Shown one piece after another: positions 5,684 through 11,513 of a DNA stretch of 24,859 nt. The position numbers and the translations under genes were made by a program. Under the pieces are notes generated by a model that did not search any database, was not told the origin of the DNA, and saw nothing but the letters and a program-made list of their open reading frames with translations. The stretch is from a virus, in the IMG/VR virus record IMGVR_UViG_3300028809_000065, positions 1-24,859 of that record; one strand, written 5' to 3'. Numbering within the stretch: the stretch's first letter is position 1; every line of letters starts with the position of its first letter.

Positions 5684-6033
5684 CCGCCAACATGCGAGAC
5701 GTGGTAATCCGCGAAATCGGCTGCATCATTACCCTTCGCAAGTTTGGATATTACGCACCATGCGAGAAGCACCACCTCCTGACGACTGGTAGGCACGGCA
5801 CTGGCAAACGGCGAGGCGAGCAGGCAACCATTGGCCTGACGCCGTATTATCATAGGGGTTACAACTACTCCGGTTTGCAGGAAACAATGTCGCGCGCGGA
5901 TGCTCTGGCGTACTTCGGACCCAGCTACGCGGACAGCCCCAAGCTTTTCAGGGCTGAGTTCGGCGACGATGAAAGCCTACTTGCCGAGCAGGACCGACTA
6001 ATCGCCGTATGGCGGGAGAGCTTTGTCGTATGA
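5671..6033 (+). CDS. ref: Ref-like RecA-dependent nuclease (120 aa)
   Basis: The pattern fits the RecA-dependent nuclease family named after phage P1 Ref. It has an N-terminal helix with GCIITLRKFGYYAPCEKHH, where cysteines and the HH pair correspond to the HNH-like metal site, then GLTPYYHRG, then the conserved ending GPSYADSPKLFRAEFGDDE. These enzymes nick or cut DNA at RecA-bound displacement loops and stimulate recombination. The usual catalytic-core cysteine pattern (CxxC) is only partly kept here: IITL replaces CIAC. The length matches the C-terminal catalytic half of Ref. The ribosome binding site is weak (GGGTG); in-frame ATGs at 5680 and 5692 are alternatives. Confidence 0.75.
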   Translation: MPTMTANMRDVVIREIGCIITLRKFGYYAPCEKHHLLTTGRHGTGKRRGEQATIGLTPYYHRGYNYSGLQETMSRADALAYFGPSYADSPKLFRAEFGDDESLLAEQDRLIAVWRESFVV

Positions 6034-6335
6034 GGCGAGCAGCTAAGGTCGATGCGAACCATGGGAGCGTCATCAAGGCTCTTCGCGAGGCTGGGTGCTG
6101 GGTTCTAGACCTTTCGGCGATTGGGAGGGGTTGTCCCGACCTTTTGGTACATGGCCCGGTCTACCCATGGGATTTCAAGCTAGTGGAAATCAAGGACGGC
6201 TCCAAGGCTCCCAGCGCGCGGAAGCTGACCCCGGATCAGGTGACGTTCCATGCTGGTGTTCGTGGCCCAGTCCACGTAGTGAACAATGAGGCTGAAGCGT
6301 TGGCCGTGATGGGAATAAAGTGCCCCCATGGGTAA
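6030..6335 (+). CDS. PD-(D/E)XK-type nuclease, possible junction resolvase (101 aa)
   Basis: Starts at ATG 6030 (ATGA overlap with the Ref-like gene). Order of elements: helix VDANHGSVIKALREAG, strand CWVLDLSAIGRGCPDLLV supplying the Pro-Asp, strand LVEIKDG supplying Glu-x-Lys, then helix KLTPDQVTFH and strand VHVVNN. Gly-x-PD with E-x-K at this spacing is the signature of small VRR-NUC/Holliday-junction-resolvase-like PD-(D/E)XK enzymes of phages. It probably resolves recombination or replication intermediates, consistent with the neighbouring NinB-like and Ref-like genes. Confidence 0.7.
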   Translation: MRRAAKVDANHGSVIKALREAGCWVLDLSAIGRGCPDLLVHGPVYPWDFKLVEIKDGSKAPSARKLTPDQVTFHAGVRGPVHVVNNEAEALAVMGIKCPHG

Positions 6336-6621
6336 GCGCAGCAAGATCACAGTGAAATTCAAGATGGCCGTGTCGGGTCATGCGCTGCTTCAGGAGGCGT
6401 CTGCTGACACGGGGCTGTCGGTGACTGAAATCATCCTGCGGGGGCTGGAGAAAGAGCTATCCCCATGGGTCAGAAAGCGAATACAGGAGAGGGTGGATGC
6501 GACTCGCACAACTGACAGGCTACAACACGAGCGGCAAGGGGTTTTGGCATCACGTCCTTCCCGAGGGCAACGTCTGCACGACGATGGGCCGGCGGGTACT
6601 GGTGACGGCTCCGGGCGTTGA
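6328..6621 (+). CDS. Ribbon-helix-helix-like DNA-binding protein (up to 97 aa)
   Basis: ATG 6328 overlaps the nuclease stop. Residues 6-45 give strand (KITVKFKM), helix (SGHALLQEASADTG) and helix (SVTEIILRGLEKEL), the ribbon-helix-helix layout of Arc/MetJ-type repressors. The second half, after about residue 57, is a low-complexity Arg/Gly/Asp sequence that overlaps the next gene by 125 bases and looks like an accidental extension. The gene may have lost its original stop, or the tail may be tolerated. It could regulate phage transcription, perhaps acting at the repeated leader elements, but this is only a guess. Confidence 0.55.
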   Translation: MGKRSKITVKFKMAVSGHALLQEASADTGLSVTEIILRGLEKELSPWVRKRIQERVDATRTTDRLQHERQGVLASRPSRGQRLHDDGPAGTGDGSGR

Positions 6622-6700
6622 GGACTACTGGCTGGACGAGTATGGCAATGTCGAGCTTGCGCGGGTGTTCAGGGCGGTTTCCGAAGATAACGGAAATTAG
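6497..6700 (+). CDS. Hypothetical protein (67 aa)
   Basis: ATG 6497 has a strong ribosome binding site (CAGGAGAGGGTGG), which supports this frame over the one it overlaps. The product is neutral and aromatic (GFWHHVLPEGNV, VEDYWLDEYGNVELARVF), with no signal or membrane segment and a compact alpha/beta look. It ends just before leader element D. Function unknown. Confidence 0.6.
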   Translation: MRLAQLTGYNTSGKGFWHHVLPEGNVCTTMGRRVLVTAPGVEDYWLDEYGNVELARVFRAVSEDNGN

Positions 6701-6721
6701 CATTACGCTCTGCAATCAGGC

Positions 6722-6766
6722 TGGCCGGTTCTATTCGCGACTGTCGTCTAAGTAGTGTAAGCAGGG
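6722..6766 (+). promoter_or_regulatory. Repeated leader element, copy D
   Basis: TGGCCGGTTCT at 6722 is identical over 11 bases to copy B. CTGTCGT follows at the 20th base, then GTGTAAGCAGGGGGAA at about the 34th. Unlike copies A-C, no start codon follows the G-rich block directly; the next gene starts at 6792. The segment sits in a 91-bp intergenic gap, so it probably starts or controls the next transcription unit. Confidence 0.55.
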
Positions 6767-6791
6767 GGAATCCACCTAAGAGGGTTCCGAG

Positions 6792-7004
6792 ATGGGCAGG
6801 AAGTCAGAGTACGAAGCCAACCGCTTGTTGGCAGATACGCCTCGCCGCAGGATCAACCGGGACTACGTGCCCACGGTGATTCCGCTGGGCGAGGTTCTGA
6901 AGGTGCTAGGTGCATTCACGGCGGGGCTGGTACTGATCGCCAATGCGGAGGGAGTATGGACGTGGTTGAGTGCTATTACGGCAAGGGTGATCGGCGGCGG
7001 GTGA
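6792..7004 (+). CDS. Small membrane protein (70 aa)
   Basis: ATG 6792 follows leader element D by about 25 bases, with AGAGGG upstream at a rather long spacing. The N-terminal 30 residues are basic and hydrophilic. Residues 31-51 (IPLGEVLKVLGAFTAGLVLIA) form one hydrophobic helix, and a second hydrophobic stretch ends the protein. Probably an inner-membrane protein with N-in topology, by the positive-inside rule. Function unknown. Confidence 0.55.
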   Translation: MGRKSEYEANRLLADTPRRRINRDYVPTVIPLGEVLKVLGAFTAGLVLIANAEGVWTWLSAITARVIGGG

Positions 7005-7141
7005 TTGGCTGGCTGGTTGAGGGAATTGATGGATTCCTCAGATACGTCCAGAGCGGGCCTAGAGATCCTGTCCGCATCGTATGGCCGGATGGTCGTCTAT
7101 TCGACTACTACCAGGATGATGGTAGATGGGAGGCCGCATGA
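6956..7141 (+). CDS. Hypothetical protein (61 aa)
   Basis: ATG 6956 has GGAGGG three bases upstream and overlaps the previous gene by 49 bases. The sequence reads as a plausible beta-rich small domain (MDVVECYYGKGDRRRVIGWL, then VRIVWPDGRLFDYYQDDGRW). The end overlaps the next ATG. The long overlap with the previous gene lowers certainty for one of the two, but each has good composition. Confidence 0.45.
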   Translation: MDVVECYYGKGDRRRVIGWLVEGIDGFLRYVQSGPRDPVRIVWPDGRLFDYYQDDGRWEAA

Positions 7142-7485
7142 CCAGAGACGACCTCGACAACCTGCTAAACCACCCTCTCATGCCTCCGGTGTGGACGGCT
7201 GTACGGCTGGCGTCGCATCACTTTGCGGGCATACCTGAAGTGAAATCTCTTGATGCAATCGTTACCGAGGGTTCTCAGTATTCAGCGATTGGCCGCCCAA
7301 CAGATTTAGACTGGCTGAAGTCCAGCATTGAAGCGGGCGACACAGACCCTTACGGCACAAGGCGGCGCGAACTTCGGGAGCGCTGGGCCAATCAGGGCAT
7401 GTACGAGAACGGCCTAGACTGGGAAGCCCCGGAGCCGCCGAGTGGGGCGGAAGGGCTGACGGTGGTAGAGATCAAGCCTGACTAG
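7138..7485 (+). CDS. Hypothetical protein (115 aa)
   Basis: ATG 7138 overlaps the previous stop (ATGA), with GGGAGG five bases upstream; an in-frame ATG at 7126 lies earlier but without a site. The product is soluble and acidic. It contains a helix (RDDLDNLLNHPLM), a central Ser/Thr-rich stretch and a C-terminal charged helix (TRRRELRERWANQGMY). It ends with a Pro/Glu-rich tail and a predicted strand (LTVVEIKPD). Not recognised. Confidence 0.6.
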   Translation: MTRDDLDNLLNHPLMPPVWTAVRLASHHFAGIPEVKSLDAIVTEGSQYSAIGRPTDLDWLKSSIEAGDTDPYGTRRRELRERWANQGMYENGLDWEAPEPPSGAEGLTVVEIKPD

Positions 7486-7500
7486 TGCTAGATTTGGATT

Positions 7501-7540
7501 GCCGCCGGCTTGGCGGTGACTATGCCCTGAGGGGCAGGAG
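7501..7540 (+). promoter_or_regulatory. Hairpin and possible remnant of the leader element
   Basis: GCCGCC-GGCTT-GGCGGT (7501-7517) forms a 6-bp hairpin with one G-U pair. The stretch GCCGGC...CGGTGACTATG...GGGGCAGGAG loosely resembles copy C of the leader element and ends at the ribosome binding site of the gene at 7546. The match is weak and could be coincidence. Confidence 0.2.
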
Positions 7541-7545
7541 ATAGC

Positions 7546-7827
7546 ATGTACGACGAGACGAATGTTCCCGGTCCTGAGTTCCGGGTCCGCCCGGTTGTCC
7601 GTTACGTGGTGACCCGGTTCTGCCATCCCTACATCGACCATTCGATCACAATACCCGACAACAATCCGGGGACCTATGTGCCTGGGGGGAGTGAGGTTCT
7701 GGCAGAAGTCCCCAGCGAGCAACGGGCCTTTGAGATCGCCGAGGCAATGAAAGCTGCTGAGGATAAGTGGCTAGGATCTTCTGAATCTATGGCGATTAGC
7801 GGCCGTCCCCCGCAGCCGCAGGGCTAG
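7546..7827 (+). CDS. Hypothetical protein (93 aa)
   Basis: ATG 7546 with GGGGCAGGAGATAGC upstream. The N-terminal 60 residues are beta-rich (FRVRPVVRYVVTRFCHPYID, then TYVPGGSEVLAEV). An amphipathic helix follows (EQRAFEIAEAMKAAEDKW) and a Pro/Gln tail. This 'beta sheet plus one helix' order is common in small phage proteins of unknown role. It is the last protein gene before the structured non-coding region. Confidence 0.65.
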   Translation: MYDETNVPGPEFRVRPVVRYVVTRFCHPYIDHSITIPDNNPGTYVPGGSEVLAEVPSEQRAFEIAEAMKAAEDKWLGSSESMAISGRPPQPQG

Positions 7828-7853
7828 GAGTTTCCCCGCTCCGAATCCCGCCA

Positions 7854-8241
7854 GCCCCGAGCGCATCGGGGCGACTACCCAGGCGGCGGAACTGCCTAGT
7901 GTAGGGGCCGCGCCGGAGACGTAACCGGCGACTTAAAGTGGTGGCATTGGTGTTGGATCGGTATCTTTCGGTGACGGCCGCCCAGTCCAGCAGCCCCGTC
8001 AGGCAGCCAGTGTTACCACTTTAGGTCTTTGGACTAACGCATGCGGCTTGTCGGGCTGGAATAATTCGGCCCCGATCTCGCGAGGACAGGCCGCAGCCGT
8101 TAGTCTTTGGGATGGAATGCGCAGGCTATGCGCTAACGAGGAGATGCTTGGGGCTACGGCTATGCCTCGCCTATAAGCCGACCTCCGCGACGTGAAGCGG
8201 TGGACGGACGGCAGAAAACCAAGATACAGGGTTAATCCCTG
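7854..8241 (+). ncRNA. Candidate large structured non-coding RNA upstream of tRNA-Gln and the late genes
   Basis: About 430 bases without a usable reading frame fold locally from end to end. There is a 7-bp hairpin GCCCCGA/TCGGGGC (7854-7872) and a 6-bp one, CGCCGG/CCGGCG (7911-7930). A 21-position helix joins 7930-7950 to 8007-8027, with 17 Watson-Crick and 4 G-U pairs and no mismatch. A second helix joins 8032-8052 to 8085-8105, pairing 19 of 21 positions, capped by GGGCTG/CGGCCC (8053-8072). Small hairpins follow at 8119-8133 (GCGCA/TGCGC) and 8227-8241 (CAGGG/CCCTG). The G-U pairs only work on the plus strand, which fixes the RNA's orientation. Both long helices are followed by the same GTCTTTGG. 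It is not tRNA, tmRNA or an intron core that I recognise. It could be a late-operon leader, antitermination signal or phage ornate RNA. Confidence 0.55.
8148..8177 (+). promoter_or_regulatory. Possible sigma70 promoter ahead of tRNA and lysis genes
   Basis: TTGGGG (8148-8153) and TATAAG (8172-8177) are 18 bases apart; the -10 matches 5/6 and the -35 only 3/6. It would place the tRNA and the amidase in one transcript. It lies within the structured region, so selection for RNA structure may explain the sequence instead. Confidence 0.3.
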
Positions 8242-8258
8242 ACCATCCCGCCTTTTGA

Positions 8259-8332
8259 TGCCCCGTAGCTCAGTGGCAGAGCATCCGGCTTTGACCCGGA
8301 TGACGCAGGTTCGATTCCTGACGGGGCTGCCA
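8259..8332 (+). tRNA. tRNA-Gln (anticodon UUG)
   Basis: All four arms can be drawn by eye. The acceptor TGCCCCG pairs with CGGGGCT; the D arm is GCTC/GAGC with AGTGGCA; the anticodon arm is TCCGG/CCGGA with loop CTTTGAC (anticodon TTG at 8291-8293). The T arm has loop TTCGATT. The discriminator is G73, as in bacterial glutamine tRNAs, and the CCA end is encoded (8330-8332). Two imperfections are seen: U1-U72 at the top of the acceptor, and G-A at the base of the T stem. It would read CAA codons, which are rarer than CAG in this GC-rich genome. It lies directly downstream of the structured RNA and 41 bases before the amidase. Confidence 0.95.
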
Positions 8333-8373
8333 ACTCGTGGTAAAGTCCGCCCATACGCCCAAAGGCCCGCGCT

Positions 8374-8892
8374 ATGGCAGTCCTAATCTCGGCAGGACAC
8401 AGTAACCAGGATCCGGGAGCGGTCGCTAATGGCCGCCGCGAGGCCGAGATCGCCACGGACTTCCGGAACATCCTCGTCACCTGTCTGGCTGACTTAGGGA
8501 TTCAGGCTGAGACAGACGGGAAGGACAAGGATAATCTCCCGCTGCGTGAGGCGGTGAAGCTGGCGAAGGGCAAAGATATCGCTATCGAAATCCATCTCAA
8601 CGCCGCCGCCAACCCTACGGCATCCGGCGTCGAAACCCTGTCGGGCCCCGATGACATGCAGCTAGGCGCAAAATTGTGCGCCGCAGTATCCCAAGCCCTG
8701 AACATCAAGAACCGGGGCGCCAAGCCTGAAAATGCGGGCCAGCATCACAGATTGGCCTTCGTGCAGGCTGGCGGGATCATCCTAGAGCTGTTTTTCATCA
8801 CGAATCCTAACGACCTAGCGGCTTACGATGGCCGTAAGTGGCCCCTAGGGCGGGCCGTGGGAAAGGTGATCGAGGATGCTTATCGTGCCTAG
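8374..8892 (+). CDS. Endolysin: N-acetylmuramoyl-L-alanine amidase, Amidase_3 type (172 aa)
   Basis: Matches the zinc-dependent Amidase_3 family, which cuts the bond between N-acetylmuramic acid and the first alanine of the peptide. Visible zinc ligands and catalytic residues are H9 in LISAGHSNQDPGA, a Glu in RREAEIA (E23/E25), H74 in IEIHLNAA, and the catalytic E138 in GIILELFFITN. It is a single catalytic domain without signal peptide or cell-wall-binding domain, so export depends on a holin. The ribosome binding site is weak (AAAGG, 9 bases away). It heads the lysis module, and its end overlaps the next gene by 17 bases. Confidence 0.9.
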   Translation: MAVLISAGHSNQDPGAVANGRREAEIATDFRNILVTCLADLGIQAETDGKDKDNLPLREAVKLAKGKDIAIEIHLNAAANPTASGVETLSGPDDMQLGAKLCAAVSQALNIKNRGAKPENAGQHHRLAFVQAGGIILELFFITNPNDLAAYDGRKWPLGRAVGKVIEDAYRA

Positions 8893-9118
8893 TTGGGTTC
8901 CAACCCTGATCGGGTCAGTTGCTCTCGCGCTGGCCTCCGGGCTTGTTGGCTGGATATGGGCGCTCTGGCGCGACCACCACGCCTTACGGGTCAAGATCGC
9001 CGAGGAATACCCCAAGAACACCGCCTTGAATGAGTTCAAGGAGGAGATTCGCCAGTTGCGTGATGTGGTGTATCGTATCGCCATGCGCCTAGAGGTTCCG
9101 GTGATTCGGAGGGATTGA
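8876..9118 (+). CDS. Small membrane protein, lysis module (80 aa)
   Basis: ATG 8876 lies inside the end of the amidase gene after GAGG. Residues 5-30 (WVPTLIGSVALALASGLVGW) form a single membrane helix. The rest is a charged helix (LNEFKEEIRQLRDVVYRIAMR) likely to form a coiled coil in the cytoplasm. Position next to the endolysin makes a single-span holin, antiholin or accessory protein plausible, but the 142-residue protein at 9770 has more typical holin features. Confidence 0.6.
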   Translation: MLIVPSWVPTLIGSVALALASGLVGWIWALWRDHHALRVKIAEEYPKNTALNEFKEEIRQLRDVVYRIAMRLEVPVIRRD

Positions 9119-9121
9119 GGC

Positions 9122-9430
9122 ATGGAAGAACAGGGGGATCGGCAGGCGCTCGCAAGGGCGCTTGAGAGGTTCAACAGTACGGCTGAAAAGTTGCTCCAGG
9201 CTACCAACAGCAACACCGCGAAGATCGAAGTAAATGCAGGCGGGATCGGCGTATGGCTGGCTGCCACCTGCTGCATTGTCGTGATGGCTGTCGTCATCGT
9301 GGGATCGGTGTACATTACCCGTGAGTTCACTCGGCAAGACGTTCAGATGCAGGAGCTTCGTGACAAGGATTCAGTCCATGACGCGTGGATCCAGACCTTG
9401 AACAACAACAAACAGGACAAGAAACGATGA
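9122..9430 (+). CDS. Small membrane protein, lysis module (102 aa)
   Basis: ATG 9122 follows GGAGGGATTGAGG. A soluble N-terminal helix of about 40 residues is followed by one strong membrane helix at residues 45-66 (GVWLAATCCIVVMAVVIVGS). A charged C-terminal helix follows (ITREFTRQDVQMQELRDKD). The overall plan mirrors the preceding gene, so the two may act together. Candidate holin/antiholin or accessory protein; no family recognised. Confidence 0.6.
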   Translation: MEEQGDRQALARALERFNSTAEKLLQATNSNTAKIEVNAGGIGVWLAATCCIVVMAVVIVGSVYITREFTRQDVQMQELRDKDSVHDAWIQTLNNNKQDKKR

Positions 9431-9600
9431 GCGGTGGCGCGGTTGTAATCATCATTGGTGGCGGAACCCAGCAGAATCGGACCGCTGAGACCATGGAACA
9501 GGAGGGCGGGAACCTGAAGATCCGGCTTACGCTGGAGGATGGCGAGACGCCCAGTCAGGCCCTGCGCCGCGCGGCTGACACGCTGGACGGAAGTGCTTGA
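9427..9600 (+). CDS. Hypothetical small protein (57 aa)
   Basis: ATG 9427 overlaps the previous stop (ATGA). The N-terminus MSGGAVVIIIGGGTQ is hydrophobic and glycine-rich but too short for a membrane helix. The rest is acidic, with a strand (LKIRLTLEDG) and a helix (PSQALRRAADTL). The order resembles a tiny alpha/beta domain. Function unknown. Confidence 0.5.
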   Translation: MSGGAVVIIIGGGTQQNRTAETMEQEGGNLKIRLTLEDGETPSQALRRAADTLDGSA

Positions 9601-9641
9601 CGCCCTGATCCACTGGATATGCCTAAAGCTGGGGATAGCCC

Positions 9642-9773
9642 ATGATTGAGTTCGCGCTAGGCTTCGTGACTGCTTCGGTGGTCTTCGTGTTCTTCCCGGA
9701 CCTTGCGGTGATCCCTGCCGGCCTGCTGCGTAGGGCTTGGGAGGCCATCAAGCGCCGGAGCCCGAAGGAATGA
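9642..9773 (+). CDS. Very small membrane protein (43 aa)
   Basis: ATG 9642 follows GGGGATAG. Residues 2-29 (IEFALGFVTASVVFVFFPDL and onward) are hydrophobic and the tail is basic (RRAWEAIKRRSPKE), so an N-out, C-in single-span protein is likely. The stop overlaps the next ATG (ATGA 9770-9773). Small proteins of this sort accompany holin genes in many phages; function here is inferred from position only. Confidence 0.55.
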   Translation: MIEFALGFVTASVVFVFFPDLAVIPAGLLRRAWEAIKRRSPKE

Positions 9774-10198
9774 GCGCCGCCGCCAAGAGTGCAGCTTGGG
9801 GAACGGTGACCGCCCTGGTTGTACTGGTGGCGGCAAATGGGGTGGCGTTCTTCGATAGCCTGCGTGCGGGCTGGGTGTTCGTCACCGAAATCACCTCCAA
9901 GATGCCCTTGGGACTTGGGTCGTTCCTACTGGCTTGGCTGCTCGGAGCATGTCTCATGGGGTTCTTGAGGCGCTGGATCCCTGAGCCATCGCGGCGGGAC
10001 TACATGCACTGGCGGATGTTCTTCATTGAGATATCCTCCGCTGCGGCAGCCTTCCTTGCGTGCTGGCTTCAGACGAGGACCTTGCTAGGCATGATCCTTG
10101 GACTGACGGCCGGCCTGTCCATTTCCATGATCTACCGGGTTCTGGCGGCTATTGGCTCGGCGGCTGTCCGTAAGCTCTACGCTCAGCCGGATACCTGA
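9770..10198 (+). CDS. Multi-span membrane protein, best holin candidate (142 aa)
   Basis: ATG 9770 overlaps the preceding stop (ATGA); the open frame extends further up without a ribosome binding site. There are four hydrophobic helices, near residues 9-27, 46-64, 79-100 and 104-124, with charged loops such as RRWIPEPSRRDYMHWR. Holins and related phage membrane proteins with 3-4 spans release the cytoplasmic endolysin at a set time. Its position between endolysin and spanins supports that role. The stop overlaps the Rz start (TGATG). A holin family match was not recognised, so this is by topology and context. Confidence 0.55.
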   Translation: MSAAAKSAAWGTVTALVVLVAANGVAFFDSLRAGWVFVTEITSKMPLGLGSFLLAWLLGACLMGFLRRWIPEPSRRDYMHWRMFFIEISSAAAAFLACWLQTRTLLGMILGLTAGLSISMIYRVLAAIGSAAVRKLYAQPDT

Positions 10199-10683
10199 TG
10201 CTTTCGCTCGCAGCCATAGGCGCGGCTTTAAGGCGTATCCCGGGATGGGCCTACGTCCTTTTTATCCTTGTGGCGGCTGGTCTGTACTACGGCCATACTC
10301 GCTACAATGCCGGACAGGCCGACGTGCAGGCCAAGTGGGATGAGTCGGTAGCCGAAGCCGAGAAGGTCCGTCTAGCGACAGAGCAAGCATGGAACAAGGC
10401 TGTATGGGATCTAGCCTACGCCGCAGAACTAAAGAGGGCTGAGCGTGAACAAGAGACTGAGCGCACTATTGCTGATTTGCGTAGCGGCACTGTCCGCCTG
10501 CGCGACCGGTTCACCTGTCCCGCCGCCAAGGCCTCCGGAGCTGCCGCCAAACCTGTCCCCGAAGAATCCGGACTTCGGATCGAGGATGCGGAATTTCTTG
10601 TTCGTTTCGCCGACGAAGCCGACGCAATCGCCGACGAACGCAACCAGTGCATCGCTAGCTATAACGCCCTGAGGGCTAAGTGA
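10198..10683 (+). CDS. Rz: Rz-like inner-membrane spanin (161 aa)
   Basis: A membrane anchor at about residues 14-31 (IPGWAYVLFILVAAGLYYG) is followed by a long charged, coiled-coil-prone periplasmic domain (QAKWDESVAEAEKVRLATEQ onward, then ELKRAEREQETERTIADL). This is the plan of i-spanins. With its lipoprotein partner, Rz bridges and fuses inner and outer membranes at the last step of lysis. The partner Rz1 is encoded entirely inside this gene in another frame, the classic nested arrangement. The start overlaps the upstream stop as TGATG. Confidence 0.85.
   Translation: MLSLAAIGAALRRIPGWAYVLFILVAAGLYYGHTRYNAGQADVQAKWDESVAEAEKVRLATEQAWNKAVWDLAYAAELKRAEREQETERTIADLRSGTVRLRDRFTCPAAKASGAAAKPVPEESGLRIEDAEFLVRFADEADAIADERNQCIASYNALRAK
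10445..10672 (+). CDS. Rz1: Rz1-like outer-membrane spanin lipoprotein (75 aa), nested in Rz
   Basis: GTG 10445, after AAAGAGGG, starts a +1-frame product wholly inside Rz. It has a basic N-terminus, a hydrophobic signal (LSALLLICVAALSAC) and a lipobox LSAC with the lipidated Cys at residue 19; Ala follows, which favours outer-membrane sorting. The mature part is proline-rich (PVPPPRPPELPPNLSP), as expected for o-spanins. It would pair with the C-terminus of Rz across the periplasm. The nesting is strong independent support for both genes. Confidence 0.85.
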   Translation: MNKRLSALLLICVAALSACATGSPVPPPRPPELPPNLSPKNPDFGSRMRNFLFVSPTKPTQSPTNATSASLAITP

Positions 10684-10781
10684 TGGAAGACGAGATCGTA
10701 TTCACGTTTGAGGACGACGACGGCGAGGAGTACGATGTTGACTTCACGCCAGATCCCGAACTGACGGAAACCGTCCATTAG
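10683..10781 (+). CDS. Very small acidic protein (32 aa)
   Basis: ATG 10683 overlaps the Rz stop (TGATG) and the frame ends at TAG 10779-10781. About half the residues are Asp or Glu (VFTFEDDDGEEYDVDF). Translational coupling and lack of any other gene in the interval support it, but the short length keeps confidence moderate. Function unknown. Confidence 0.45.
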   Translation: MEDEIVFTFEDDDGEEYDVDFTPDPELTETVH

Positions 10782-10788
10782 GACCGCT

Positions 10789-11181
10789 ATGAGCCGCTTA
10801 TTCAAAGGCTACTGCACCGAATACCTGAGCGCCTCCCAGGTTCAGCAGGTCCGAGTGCGCAGGTATCAGACCCGAACCCTGACCGTGGACTTCAACGGGG
10901 CCATCCCGAAAGACGAGGTTATCGAGTCGGTCCGCTGGGATTGCACCAGTCCATGGGCGACCTACATCTATGATGCGGCTGTCAGTGCGGACCAGAAGTC
11001 CTCAACCTTGAAGGTGGACTTCAACTTTGCTGGCTGGGGCGGCATCAAGGCCACGGCAACGACGGATGAAGGAACCATCTTGAATTACGAATTCTTCATT
11101 ACAGTCAAGGACGCGCCCCTGTACCCGCAGGCTACCTACAATTTGGCAAACGGGCCTTATTTTGTGGTCGTGTCCGCATGA
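10789..11181 (+). CDS. Hypothetical beta-rich protein (130 aa), possibly Ig-like
   Basis: ATG 10789 lacks a strong ribosome binding site and lies 8 bases after the upstream stop. The sequence alternates short strands (RRYQTRTLTVDFNGA, ESVRWDCTS, SSTLKVDFNF, GIKATATTDEG, EFFITVKD), the pattern of an immunoglobulin-like beta sandwich. Phage virions often carry such domains for weak binding to surfaces, but its position between lysis genes and terminase does not prove it is structural. No signal or membrane segment. Confidence 0.55.
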   Translation: MSRLFKGYCTEYLSASQVQQVRVRRYQTRTLTVDFNGAIPKDEVIESVRWDCTSPWATYIYDAAVSADQKSSTLKVDFNFAGWGGIKATATTDEGTILNYEFFITVKDAPLYPQATYNLANGPYFVVVSA

Positions 11182-11513
11182 GTTGGGATAAGCGCCAACT
11201 AGCGGCTGTCGGCCTCATCCGGGCAGAAGTTCCAGATGCTCGGATATCGTTCTTCGGTGGCGGCGGCAACTGGACTTACGAAGGGGATGGCCCTAGCGTC
11301 ATGGCAATTGATTACACCGATCAGCACCTAGGAGCCCCAGGCTACCTTCATGGGATCCATTGTACAGGGAAGGGATTCGACTGCTGGTTATCGGATGACG
11401 ATCTGCCAGCTCCCCCGGTTTTGCCAGACAGCCAGATGCGCAAGAGTATCTATTTCTGCGCAGGTGTTGACCTGAACATCCAGATGGATCGGGAGGCTAG
11501 GGGATGGATCTGA
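11178..11513 (+). CDS. Hypothetical protein (111 aa)
   Basis: ATG 11178 overlaps the previous stop (ATGA). The sequence is glycine- and aromatic-rich (ISFFGGGGNWTYEGDGPSV; YLHGIHCTGKGFDCWLSDDD) and probably a small beta fold. No motif links it to a known family. Its end overlaps the following gene by 10 bases. Confidence 0.55.
   Translation: MSWDKRQLAAVGLIRAEVPDARISFFGGGGNWTYEGDGPSVMAIDYTDQHLGAPGYLHGIHCTGKGFDCWLSDDDLPAPPVLPDSQMRKSIYFCAGVDLNIQMDREARGWI

Noticed and set aside
5026-5853. Long open frame on the minus strand (275 codons)
   Set aside because: It lies opposite the methyltransferase-like and Ref-like genes, whose domain motifs are convincing; no ribosome binding site or recognisable sequence.
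7005-7238. 77-codon plus-strand frame
   Set aside because: Overlaps two better-supported genes (6956-7141 and 7138-7485) and has weak start signals.
8232-8480. Minus-strand frame with PSGIEPASSGSKPDALPLSYGA-like sequence (shortened here)
   Set aside because: This is the well-known false protein obtained by translating a tRNA gene backwards; it overlaps tRNA-Gln and the amidase start.
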